Positions 37,270-45,610 of a DNA stretch of 64,000 bases are shown one piece after another (position 1 is the stretch's first letter; each line of letters begins with the position of its first letter). The notes under the pieces are model-generated. The model did not search any database, was not told the origin of the DNA, and worked only from the letters and a program-made list of their open reading frames with translations. Source of the stretch: Paenibacillus hunanensis (GTDB lineage: Bacteria > Bacillota > Bacilli > Paenibacillales > Paenibacillaceae). The stretch lies in the NCBI RefSeq assembly GCF_014645615.1, contig NZ_BMMB01000004.1:434001-498000 (forward strand), read 5' to 3'. Made by a program: the position numbers and the translations under genes.

Positions 37270-37291
37270 CGTTCAAGCAAACGTTTGAACG
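37270..37291. promoter_or_regulatory. Operator-like palindrome upstream of the trehalose gene
   Basis: CGTTCAA (37270-37276) and TTGAACG (37285-37291) flank GCAAACGT. The core CAAACGTTTG is LacI-family-like, and the site lies 74 bp before the start codon. A sugar-responsive or CcpA-related repressor is possible. No other feature was seen in 36977-37364. Confidence 0.5.
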
Positions 37292-37364
37292 GTCTATGCG
37301 ATCTGCTCTATCCAATGAACGATTAATTCCAGCTCTGCGTACATACCATAGGAGAGGGGATTCC

Positions 37365-39605
37365 ATGAGTAAAATTATTTTCGTATCCAATCGATTGCCT
37401 GTTACCGTAAAAAAACATGAGTCCGATCTTCAATACAGTAAAAGTATCGGCGGTCTCGCAACAGGATTAAAAAGCTATCACGAGCAAGGTGACACGATCT
37501 GGGCAGGTTGGCCAGGCGTTTCCAGTGATGACCTGAATGAACAGGATATGCAGACGATCGATAGTGAATTGCGTGAACAATATAACTGTCTGCCGATCTT
37601 TTTGTCTGAGGAAGAGATTGAGCAGTATTATGAAGGCTTTTGTAATGAAACGATCTGGCCGCTGTTCCACTATTTTACAAACATTGCTGAGTACAATAGT
37701 GAGACATGGGAAGCCTATAAGCGAGTAAATCAGAAGTTCTTCGATTCGATCGATCCGATCATTGAACCGAACGATACGATCTGGATTCACGATTATCAGC
37801 TGATGCTACTACCGCAAATGATTCGTGAAAAGTATCCAGATACGCAAATTGGATTTTTCCTGCATATTCCGTTTCCTTCCTTCGAAATCTATCGCCTGCT
37901 GATCTGGCGTGAAGAGATCCTGCGTGGATTGCTCGGTGCCAATCTGATCGGCTTCCATACGTATGATTATGTGCGTCACTTCCTGAGCAGTGTACGTCGC
38001 TTGCTCGGCAAGGAGCATAATCTGTACAAAATCAATTATGAAACGTACAGTGTTCAGGTCGAAGCGTTCCCGATGGGGATCGACTACGACTTCTTTGCCA
38101 AGTCGTCTGGAACAGATAATCTGTCCAGCGAGGCACGAGACTTTATCGAAAGCACGCGCACTGTACAAAATATCATTTCCGTTGACCGTCTCGATTATAC
38201 CAAGGGCTTGCCAGAACGAATCAAAGCGTTCAAGCAATTCCTGCAAAAATATCCAGAGTACCGTGAAAAGGTGCGTCTGAACCTGATCGTTGCGCCATCT
38301 CGTGTCGGTGTTGAAGCGTACGATGAACTCAAAAGCGAGATTGAAGGTCTGGTCAGCGCTGTAAACGGACAATTCGGTACAGTAAGCTGGATGCCGGTCT
38401 GGTTCTTCTTCCGTACATTCAGTCAGGAAGACCTGATCGCCTTTTACCGTAACAGCGATGTGCTGCTCGTTACCCCACTACGCGACGGGATGAACCTCGT
38501 TGCTAAAGAATACATTGCTGCACGTAGCGACTATAAAGGGATGCTTGTTATGAGTGAAACCGCAGGCGCTGCAAGTGAGCTGGGCGAGGCAGTCATCGTC
38601 AATGCGAATGACTATGGCGCTATCGCAGCCGGTATCAAAACCGCACTCGATATGCCAGATCATGAGAAAATCGAGCGTAACAAAATGCTGCACCGCCGTA
38701 TCTCACGTTACAATGTGAAATTCTGGGCAGACGAATTCCTCGAAGCTCTGAAAAATACAGCAGAATCACATGTAGAAACAAAGGATCTGGTCGATATCAA
38801 ATCCGAGCCTTCTATGGTGGAAACCGCCTATATGAAGGGGAAAGACCGTGTCCTGTTCCTTGACTATGATGGAACGCTGGTCGGCTTCAAGCCAACACCG
38901 GATCAAGCGCGCCCAGATGAAGAGCTGCGCAGCATCTTGAGCGAGCTATGTGCTGACCCACACAACACAGTCGTTATTATTACCGGTCGCGACCGTGATG
39001 TGATGGAAAACTGGCTCGGCGACCTCGATCTGTACATTATCGCATCGCACGGCTTATGGCTGCGTCAGCCACAGGGCGAGTGGAAGATGACGATGAGTGT
39101 AGATAACGATTGGAAAGATTCCGTACGTCATGTACTGGAAATGTACACCGACCGCACACCAGGCTCCCTGATCGAGGAAAAAGAATACTCTCTCGCATGG
39201 CATTACAGACAATGCGAGCCAGAGATTGGTATCCAAAAGCGTAATGAGCTGCGCGAAGCACTCATTTCCATCACCCAATCGATGAGCCTCGGTATTCTGG
39301 AAGGGAATAAAGTTCTGGAAATTAAAGACACACGTATGAACAAAGGCCACGGTGCCCACCAGATGCTGCAAACGAAGGACTTCGACTTCATTTTCGGCGT
39401 CGGCGACGACCACACCGACGAAGACCTGTTCATCGAGCTTCCAGACGACGCATTCTCTATTAAAGTAGGCGCAGGCAACACCAACGCCAACTACCGCCTA
39501 AAATCCTTCCGCAACATCCGCCAGCTGCTCAAACGCTTCATCGAACTGAGCCGTAAGGAAGTTGGAGAAGCAAAAGAGGCAAAAGAGGCAGAAGCAGGCA
39601 AGTAA
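37365..39605 (+). CDS. Bifunctional trehalose-6-phosphate synthase/phosphatase
   Basis: This 746-residue fusion starts at ATG 37365 behind GGAGAGGGG. Residues 1-470 are a GT20 synthase joining UDP-glucose and glucose-6-phosphate: IIFVSNRLPVTV, SIGGLATGLKSYH, WIHDYQLMLLPQMIR, FFLHIPFPSFEIYR, DRLDYTKGLPERI and PLRDGMNLVAKEYIA. Residues ~490-735 are a HAD-type phosphatase: FLDYDGTLVGF (Asp near 499), IITGRDRDVME and FGVGDDHTDEDLF. It therefore encodes both steps from sugar phosphate to trehalose, a cytoplasmic osmolyte. The last 15 residues are a Lys/Glu/Ala tail. In many bacteria the two activities are separate OtsA and OtsB proteins. Confidence 0.95.
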   Translation: MSKIIFVSNRLPVTVKKHESDLQYSKSIGGLATGLKSYHEQGDTIWAGWPGVSSDDLNEQDMQTIDSELREQYNCLPIFLSEEEIEQYYEGFCNETIWPLFHYFTNIAEYNSETWEAYKRVNQKFFDSIDPIIEPNDTIWIHDYQLMLLPQMIREKYPDTQIGFFLHIPFPSFEIYRLLIWREEILRGLLGANLIGFHTYDYVRHFLSSVRRLLGKEHNLYKINYETYSVQVEAFPMGIDYDFFAKSSGTDNLSSEARDFIESTRTVQNIISVDRLDYTKGLPERIKAFKQFLQKYPEYREKVRLNLIVAPSRVGVEAYDELKSEIEGLVSAVNGQFGTVSWMPVWFFFRTFSQEDLIAFYRNSDVLLVTPLRDGMNLVAKEYIAARSDYKGMLVMSETAGAASELGEAVIVNANDYGAIAAGIKTALDMPDHEKIERNKMLHRRISRYNVKFWADEFLEALKNTAESHVETKDLVDIKSEPSMVETAYMKGKDRVLFLDYDGTLVGFKPTPDQARPDEELRSILSELCADPHNTVVIITGRDRDVMENWLGDLDLYIIASHGLWLRQPQGEWKMTMSVDNDWKDSVRHVLEMYTDRTPGSLIEEKEYSLAWHYRQCEPEIGIQKRNELREALISITQSMSLGILEGNKVLEIKDTRMNKGHGAHQMLQTKDFDFIFGVGDDHTDEDLFIELPDDAFSIKVGAGNTNANYRLKSFRNIRQLLKRFIELSRKEVGEAKEAKEAEAGK

Positions 39606-39731
39606 TCACAACAGAATCACATGGATGTTTCGTGTTATTACAGTAAAATAAAGAGCACATCGTATGCGTGTTATGCGTGCACAGGTATAGGTACGCTCGA
39701 ATAAGTAAATCGCATTTTGTATTACACCCAA

Positions 39732-39777
39732 AGCAGCTCATATGGTTATCCACGCCATATGAGCTGCTTTTTTATTT
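39732..39777 (+). terminator. Intrinsic terminator of the trehalose gene
   Basis: AGCAGCTCATATGG (39732-39745) and CCATATGAGCTGCT (39755-39768) are perfect arms followed by TTTTTATTT. Confidence 0.93.
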
Positions 39778-39995
39778 GTTTCTAAGATGTACATTTATCA
39801 AAGTTCTTATAGCACTAATCATCCTTTTACTGTTAATCAAGCATCCGAAATAATGAGGTATTTGATGCAGCCATATAACTTATTGCAAAGTAAATAATCC
39901 GATTCTCGTGAAGATCTTCGTGAAAAGCCGATATCTATCCATTGCTACCCCTAAACTAATGATAAAAGGTTTTGATTTCTATAGATGCAACCCAA

Positions 39996-40122
39996 ACGGA
40001 ACGGAGAAAAGGAAATAAGGGGAAAGGACGACTTTGGAGGGGCGGGAATCTACATTTATTCCTCATCCAGTAGATTCCCGCGGCTCCACCCGAGTCCGTC
40101 CCCTTATTCCTTTTCGCAGTGG
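39996..40122. repeat. 127-bp palindromic dispersed repeat, copy A (uninterrupted)
   Basis: Outer arms GAAAAGGAAATAAGGGGA and TCCCCTTATTCCTTTTC pair with one bulged A. Inner arms CGGGAATCTAC (40043-40053) and GTAGATTCCCG (40070-40080) pair perfectly. Sequence between and beside them (GCGGCTCCACCCGAG) is shared with copy B at 57783. It lies between the trehalose gene and galactokinase. Short frames across it have no ribosome binding site and are not genes. Confidence 0.85.
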
Positions 40123-40302
40123 TGTACCTCCCAGCATCCATATACATCTCAAAACCGTATTATCATCAAACCTTCACATCCCACCCAAAATGTTAGCATT
40201 TTACCCTTTTCTAATCATGCTACTTACAGGTATGATAGAATGAAGAAATACAGCCTATTATCGAATAAAGCGTATACATAGACGCTGCCAGGAGGAATAA
40301 CG

Positions 40303-41595
40303 ATGAGTATAGTAACAACACAGGCAACAGATTATTTGCAGCGTACCGAGGTACAGCAGCTTTTGGAGCGCTTGTACGGAACCGAAGAGTTAGCCGAGCA
40401 AACTGCTCGCTATGAGCAATTGATCTCGCAGTTCGGTCAGCATTTCAGCGAACCGGAAGTACAGCTGTTCAGCGCATCTGGACGTGTAGAGATTGGTGGT
40501 AACCATACCGACCACAACCGTGGTAAAGTGCTCGCAGGTAGTATTCATCTGGATACGATTGCAGCCGCTTCCCCGGTAGAGGCATCAGAGATCGTATTTT
40601 TCTCAGAAGGCTATGAAGGCGAGTTCCGCGTACAGCTGGACAATCTGTCTGCTGGCGAAAATGAAAACGCTACAGTGCTTCTTGTAAAGGGAATTGTAGC
40701 TGGCTTGCGCGAGCAGGGTTATAGTGCTGGCGGCTTCCATGCTTACATTAGCACCAATGTATTGTCCGCATCAGGACTTAGCTCATCTGCATCCTTTGAA
40801 ATGCTCATCGGTTCGATTTTGAATACGTTCTATAATGAAGGTAAGCTGGATGCCGTAACGATCTCTAAAATTGGACGTTTCGCTGAAAATCGTTACTGGA
40901 ACAAGCCATCTGGATTGCTGGATCAAATGTCCTGTGCCTATGGTGGTCTGGTAGCTATCGATTTTGCTGATCCACAGCAGCCAGAGATCGAAGCGGTATC
41001 ATACGATTTCTATGCTAAAGGCTATTCTCTGTTAATCGTAAGCACAGGCGGTAACCACGCCGATCTGACCGAAGATTATGCAAGCGTACCGAATGAAATG
41101 TTTGCAGTTGCGAAGCAGCTGGGCAGCGAGGTATGTCGTGATATTACACTGGAGCAGATCTATGCGAACCTACCAGCATTGCGCGAGCAAGCAGGCGATC
41201 GTGCCGTATTGCGTGCGATGCACTTCCTGCAAGAAAATGATCGCGTCGATCAGCAGGTAGCCGCACTGCGTGCAGATGATATGAACAGCTTCCTTGGTTT
41301 GTTGACCGCTTCGGGTAACTCATCGTGGAAATGGCTGCAAAACTGCTACCGCGATTCCGATCATCATGATCAGAGCGTAGCTGTAGCGCTGGCAATCACC
41401 GAAGTATTCCTACAAAGCATTGGCGACGGCGCATGTCGTTTGCACGGTGGCGGCTTCGCAGGCGTCATCCTGGCAGCTGTGCCAAATCAGCATGCCGCAG
41501 CTTACGAGCAACTCGTAGCCGACACACTGGGTACATCTGTATTCCGTGTCCGTATTCGTGAGCATGGTGCATTTTGCCTGAGTGATCTGCTGTAA
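40303..41595 (+). CDS. galK: Galactokinase-family GHMP kinase
   Basis: This 430-residue protein starts at ATG 40303 behind CCAGGAGGA. The N-terminal galactose-binding signature is GRVEIGGNHTDHNRGKVLAG (classical form GRVNLIGEHTDYN). The ATP-binding GHMP motif is VLSASGLSSSASFEMLIG. The catalytic-Asp region is KPSGLLDQMSCAYGGLVAID, and GACRLHGGGFAGVILA is C-terminal motif 3. It phosphorylates galactose at C1. Because the sugar signature is variant and no Leloir gene (galT/galE) adjoins it, a related sugar cannot be excluded. It is followed by a terminator. Confidence 0.85.
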   Translation: MSIVTTQATDYLQRTEVQQLLERLYGTEELAEQTARYEQLISQFGQHFSEPEVQLFSASGRVEIGGNHTDHNRGKVLAGSIHLDTIAAASPVEASEIVFFSEGYEGEFRVQLDNLSAGENENATVLLVKGIVAGLREQGYSAGGFHAYISTNVLSASGLSSSASFEMLIGSILNTFYNEGKLDAVTISKIGRFAENRYWNKPSGLLDQMSCAYGGLVAIDFADPQQPEIEAVSYDFYAKGYSLLIVSTGGNHADLTEDYASVPNEMFAVAKQLGSEVCRDITLEQIYANLPALREQAGDRAVLRAMHFLQENDRVDQQVAALRADDMNSFLGLLTASGNSSWKWLQNCYRDSDHHDQSVAVALAITEVFLQSIGDGACRLHGGGFAGVILAAVPNQHAAAYEQLVADTLGTSVFRVRIREHGAFCLSDLL

Positions 41596-41669
41596 AAAGT
41601 AAAGGAGTACATGATGGATTGGCTTCATAATAAGCGCTACTAATACTCTAAATACTGTCAAAAGGTAAC

Positions 41670-41728
41670 AAAAAGAACTTCTACCTCGAGGGAATAATAC
41701 CAACCTCGCTCAGGTAGAAGTTCTTTTT
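41670..41728. terminator. Strong bidirectional terminator
   Basis: AAAAAGAACTTCTACCT (41670-41686) and AGGTAGAAGTTCTTTTT (41712-41728) are perfect 17-bp arms, with an inner CGAGG/CCTCG stem. It separates convergent galactokinase and macrodomain genes. Confidence 0.93.
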
Positions 41729-41787
41729 ACATCGCTATTATCTTTCTCAAAAAAATCATACAAGCCTTCGTACAAGCTACAGGAGCA

Positions 41788-41844
41788 TACTAGCAAAACA
41801 CTAGCCAAGCACTAGCAAAACACTAGCAAAACACTAGCAAAACA
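41788..41844. repeat. 11-bp tandem repeat (CACTAGCAAAA, about five copies)
   Basis: Three exact copies plus two degenerate ones directly abut the stop codon of the macrodomain gene. CTAGC half-sites recur in each unit. Copy number may vary between strains. Confidence 0.85.
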
Positions 41845-41845
41845 C

Positions 41846-42403
41846 TTATGCCCCTGCTAGCTGTATACGCTCCAATTGCTGCTCATACAATGTCAGATTA
41901 TCCCGATCAAAGCAAACAAACCGAATAAGCTTCAGCGAACCATGACCTGCTTCTGCGTATTGTCGAACTACATCCAGAGCAATTGCCGCAGCCTCTGGCT
42001 TAGGATAGCCGTAAATCCCTGTACTAATATTCGGAAACGAAATACTTTTCAATCCATGCTTATCTGCTAGTTGCAGACAATGTACATAACAGCTCCTTAG
42101 CAAATCCGGTTCCTGCTGATTGCCACCGTTCCACACTGGCCCCACCGTATGAATTACATGCTGTGCTGGCAAATGACCTGCGGTAGTAATAACCGCCTCG
42201 CCAGTACGGCACCCACCCTGACGCTCACGAATCCGATAACAATCTTCCAAAATCGCCGAACCGCCTGCACGATGAATTGCTCCATCGACACCGCCTCCGC
42301 CCAATAGACTTGAGTTGGCAGCATTAACAATAGCATCCACCTGCTCGCGCGTAATATCTGCTTGCACCGCTTCAATCTCGATACCATAGATCACAATCTT
42401 CAT
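41846..42403 (-). CDS. Macrodomain protein (O-acetyl-ADP-ribose deacetylase type)
   Basis: This 185-residue single macrodomain starts at ATG 42403, with AAGGAG eight bases upstream; GTG 42412 overlaps that site and is rejected. It has VDAIVNAANSSLLGGGGVDG (the Asn and Gly-rich loop of the YmdB/MacroD class), AIHRAGG, HVIHTVGPVWNGG and SFPNISTGIYGYPKPEAA. YmdB-like enzymes hydrolyse O-acetyl-ADP-ribose or mono-ADP-ribosyl protein. It lies alone and convergent to galactokinase. Confidence 0.92.
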   Translation of the reverse strand: MKIVIYGIEIEAVQADITREQVDAIVNAANSSLLGGGGVDGAIHRAGGSAILEDCYRIRERQGGCRTGEAVITTAGHLPAQHVIHTVGPVWNGGNQQEPDLLRSCYVHCLQLADKHGLKSISFPNISTGIYGYPKPEAAAIALDVVRQYAEAGHGSLKLIRFVCFDRDNLTLYEQQLERIQLAGA

Positions 42404-42412
42404 GACTGACAC

Positions 42413-42739
42413 TCCTTTTTATAGAAGTAAAGGATAGATGTATATCATAACAACTATACCCATTTCATATCAGGATTCCTGTGTAGTATCGAATTTTGTT
42501 ATTTATTTTGTTGAAGTTGTGTACGTCTTCAGCAAACAATTTTATATCAACTGCCCTTATGCAACTATTCAAAAACAATCAAGCTCCAGACACGCATCAT
42601 CTAATCCGATCTATAACCAACCATCGCAATAATTCACAGCCAGCCTATTGTAATCACTCTTACAATCAATACGCCTCAGGATGCACTAACTCTCATCACG
42701 ATGTACTAATTCTCAATTCTCATGAGTGCGCACCAACTC
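42413..42739. other. Intergenic region without recognised content
   Basis: It separates the macrodomain and aldo/keto reductase genes. It is rich in AC/TC dinucleotides in its second half. Open frames there lack ribosome binding sites and plausible protein composition. Confidence 0.5.
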
Positions 42740-43714
42740 TTAACGCATCGGCGCAAAATCACTAATTTTCTCCATGATTCCATCAATCTGTCCCAGCGTT
42801 GCTTCGCTCAAGTTTACATTTACCGCTTCTACATTTTCATGTATCTGCTGTGGCTTGCTCGCACCAATAATCGCTGAGCTAACTCCCGGTTGACGCAGTA
42901 CCCATGCTAGGGCGAGCTGGGATAATGTCAGATCCATACTTGCTGCCAGATCGTTCAACTCAGCGACTACTCCCAGTACATCATCACGGAAATAGCTGCG
43001 AATCACCTGATTCACCGAATCATTAGCTGCGCGTGTATCTGATGCTGGCGCCTGTCCCGGCTTGTATTTCCCGGTTAATACGCCTTGAGCGAGTGGAGAG
43101 AAGACCACCTGACCGAGTCCATATTGCTGTGATACGGGCAATACCTCCTGTTCGATATAGCGCTCAAATAGATTGTAGATCGGTTGATTAGCAGCGAGTG
43201 GACGCAGACGTAAGCGTTCACCAATCGCAGCCGCCTCCGTAATCTGTGCTGCCGACCATTCGCTTACCGCAGCATACAGAATTTTACCCTGTGCGGTTAG
43301 ATCATCGAGTGCACGAAGCGTTTCCTCCGTTGGCGTCTCTGCATCAAAGCGATGGCAGAAGTAAATATCGATATAATCCGTACCCAGGCGTTTCAGGCTC
43401 GCTTCGCATTGCTCCATAATATGCTTGCGTGATAGACCACGATCATTCGGGCCATCGCCCATCGGGAAAAATACCTTTGTACTCAGCACATAGCTGGAAC
43501 GTTCATAGCTAGCAAGCGCTGCTCCAATCGCTTTCTCACCCTCACCACGATTGTAAGCGTTTGCGGTATCGAAGAAATTAATACCTGTTTCAAATGCAGT
43601 ACGAATACATAGATCGGCTGCCTGTTGCTCTGCGGCTGTTCCATAGGTCAGCCAGCTACCGAGTGAAATTTCACTAACTTTTAGACCGGTATTGCCTAGA
43701 TTGCGGTATTTCAT
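42740..43714 (-). CDS. Aldo/keto reductase
   Basis: This 324-residue (beta/alpha)8-barrel oxidoreductase uses NADPH. Catalytic tetrad motifs are FFDTANAYNRGEGEKAIG (Asp and Tyr), LSTKVFFPMG (Lys) and IDIYFCHRFDAETPTEE (His). The cofactor-binding end has GVSSAIIGASKPQQIHENV. It resembles the Kv-beta/YghZ-like AKR group. ATG 43714 is used; an in-frame TTG at 43717 is closer to ideal spacing from AGGAG. Substrate unknown. Single gene. Confidence 0.93.
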   Translation of the reverse strand: MKYRNLGNTGLKVSEISLGSWLTYGTAAEQQAADLCIRTAFETGINFFDTANAYNRGEGEKAIGAALASYERSSYVLSTKVFFPMGDGPNDRGLSRKHIMEQCEASLKRLGTDYIDIYFCHRFDAETPTEETLRALDDLTAQGKILYAAVSEWSAAQITEAAAIGERLRLRPLAANQPIYNLFERYIEQEVLPVSQQYGLGQVVFSPLAQGVLTGKYKPGQAPASDTRAANDSVNQVIRSYFRDDVLGVVAELNDLAASMDLTLSQLALAWVLRQPGVSSAIIGASKPQQIHENVEAVNVNLSEATLGQIDGIMEKISDFAPMR

Positions 43715-43972
43715 CAATATTCACACTCCTATTATGTAGATGGATAGGGCAGTTCACTGGATAGGAACCGCCTTAGCCATCATCCGCCAAAATGTTCCAT
43801 TCGTCAACTACTACAGGTTTGAATGGGTTATCTATACGGAGCTCCAGAAGGCGATCAAGTCATTTTAGCCTATTTCGTTCATATGAAGGAATATTAGATA
43901 GCTGCCATACTAGAAGGGGAGTTTCTAGTATTATGGTATTTTATGGCATCGCTCCATACTAAAGTAAATATG

Positions 43973-44539
43973 CTATACGTGATCATCTGCTTCCGGCTCC
44001 ATTTGGAAATACGCGCCCGCCTGTAATTGATCGACAAAGTGCTGTAGCCATACATAATATTGCTGTGCATGCTGAAGCTTATGCAGATCACGCAGACAGC
44101 TTTCCCGTGTCTCAGCCGTAGTATCCTGTGCCAGAATGATCGCTGACAATTGCGGAATCACCTGCTCCAGACTGGAAGTCATCACATCAATCTCACGCTG
44201 CAAGCGACTGCCGAAGAAATTTTGAAAGGTTTTAAAATAATCGGTTTCGGCTTGATATTGATCGCGCCGATCACGCTTATCGTCCAGCTTGGTGATCATA
44301 CGAGATTGAACAAGCGAACGAACTGCATAGCTCATATTACTTTTGCTCATGTTCATGCTATCCTTCATTTCCTCAAGCGTCATCGGTCGATCCTCAAAGT
44401 ACATCACGCCATACAATTCGCCAAATGAATGATTCACGCCGTACAAATCCATCGTCCGTGCAATCGCGTCAATGACTTCTGCACGAAGCTGCTGCTGATC
44501 CAGTCCAAGATTAGGTACATTTTTTTCCTTTTCCACCAT
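43973..44539 (-). CDS. GbsR-type MarR-like transcriptional regulator
   Basis: This is a 188-residue winged-helix protein of the GbsR family. It has VIDAIARTMDLYGVNHSFGE, LYGVMYFEDRPMTLEEMKDS and NMSKSNMSYAVRSLVQSRMI (recognition helix), then a long helical dimerisation part. In Bacillus subtilis GbsR is a choline-responsive repressor of glycine-betaine synthesis. Here it is divergent from an ABC importer, with an inverted repeat at 44641 near the importer promoter. It is therefore the probable local repressor, perhaps sensing choline or a choline-like ligand. Confidence 0.85.
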   Translation of the reverse strand: MVEKEKNVPNLGLDQQQLRAEVIDAIARTMDLYGVNHSFGELYGVMYFEDRPMTLEEMKDSMNMSKSNMSYAVRSLVQSRMITKLDDKRDRRDQYQAETDYFKTFQNFFGSRLQREIDVMTSSLEQVIPQLSAIILAQDTTAETRESCLRDLHKLQHAQQYYVWLQHFVDQLQAGAYFQMEPEADDHV

Positions 44540-44640
44540 AACACCTCGTATATGATCTGAATATGTCAGAAATTCAACGCAAAATTTACATGATTCACCG
44601 ATAGTTTAACACTGTTTTGACTCAAAGTTCCACAAACGAG

Positions 44641-44660
44641 TGTACAATAATTTTTGTACA
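44641..44660. promoter_or_regulatory. Operator-like palindrome at the ABC importer promoter
   Basis: TGTACAA (44641-44647) and TTGTACA (44654-44660) are perfect inverted repeats with a 6-bp spacer. A TTGACT at 44617-44622 is a possible -35, so the palindrome would cover the -10 region. Repression by the divergent GbsR-type protein is inferred. Confidence 0.55.
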
Positions 44661-44733
44661 GAAGGACGAAATGAACATTAGTGCTGCTACAAATCAAACT
44701 ATTCAATTAAATTTGAACACAGGAGTGAACGAA

Positions 44734-45609
44734 GTGAAATTGAGATGGATGCGGGAGGGCGAGGCGTTAGCATTTACCCTGCCAGCGGTCATTCCGCTGT
44801 TGCTGTTCTGGCTTGGGCCACTCGTCTACATATTTTATTTGAGCTTTACCGATTGGGATTTTATGAGCCCGGAAAAGGAATTTGTCGGCTGGGGCAACTA
44901 TACGTATCTGCTCGGCAATCCTGACTTCTATCAGGCACTACGTGTGACACTGCTATTCGGCATTGGGAGTGTCATTCCGATTATGATCGGTGGCTTGCTG
45001 CTCGCGCTATTGCTCAATAGCAAGCTACGCGGGTCGAGCATCTATCGCGCATTGATCTTCTCACCTTGGATCACGCCGACTGTCGCTGTATCGATCGTTT
45101 GGTCATGGATTTTCCAGCCGGACGTCGGCTATGCCAATTACCTGCTCAAGCTGGTTGGCATTACCGGTATTGGCTGGCTACAGGATTCACAATGGGCACT
45201 TGTGGCTGTGCTGATCGTCACCCTATGGAAATCGATTGGTTGGGCGATGATCTTTTATCTGGTAGCACTGCGGAATTTACCTAGCGATCTGCTGGAAGCA
45301 GCCTCGATTGATGGAGCAGGCGCATGGAGTAAGTTCCGTCATATTACGATTCCGCTGATCTCACCAACGACCTTTTTCCTAGCCGTTATTTTAACGATTC
45401 AATCGCTTCAAGCCTATGACCAGATCAATGTGATGACGCAGGGTGGCCCGGCAGGTTCGACACGTACACTGCTGTACATGTATTATCAGGCAGCCTTTGA
45501 AGCATTTGATGTCGGGCAAGCGTCAGCGGTTGCTGTACTGCTGATCCTCCTGTGTGTGGTGCTGTCCGCGGGTTCATTCTGGCTTGGCAGAAAGATGGTG
45601 CATTATTAA
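44734..45609 (+). CDS. Sugar-type ABC transporter permease 1 (MalF/UgpA-like)
   Basis: This 291-residue permease with six membrane segments is read from GTG 44734, with AGGAG eight bases upstream and the normal family N-terminus (REGEALAFTLPAVIPLLLFW). ATG 44670 is an alternative. The EAA loop is LLEAASIDGAGAWSKFRHIT, ending IPLISPT, which docks the ATPase. MTQGGPAGSTRTLLYMYYQA follows, typical of the MalF/UgpA group. First gene of an importer whose operon lacks an ATPase gene. Confidence 0.92.
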   Translation: MKLRWMREGEALAFTLPAVIPLLLFWLGPLVYIFYLSFTDWDFMSPEKEFVGWGNYTYLLGNPDFYQALRVTLLFGIGSVIPIMIGGLLLALLLNSKLRGSSIYRALIFSPWITPTVAVSIVWSWIFQPDVGYANYLLKLVGITGIGWLQDSQWALVAVLIVTLWKSIGWAMIFYLVALRNLPSDLLEAASIDGAGAWSKFRHITIPLISPTTFFLAVILTIQSLQAYDQINVMTQGGPAGSTRTLLYMYYQAAFEAFDVGQASAVAVLLILLCVVLSAGSFWLGRKMVHY

Positions 45610-45610
45610 G

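Noticed and set aside
39985..40281. Overlapping frames across palindromic repeat A
   Set aside because: Explained by the repeat; similar peptides appear in copy B only because the DNA is repeated. No start signals.
42496..42765. 89-codon Ser/Asn/His-rich frame between macrodomain and aldo/keto reductase genes
   Set aside because: Low-complexity, no ribosome binding site, overlaps the reductase 3' end on the other strand.
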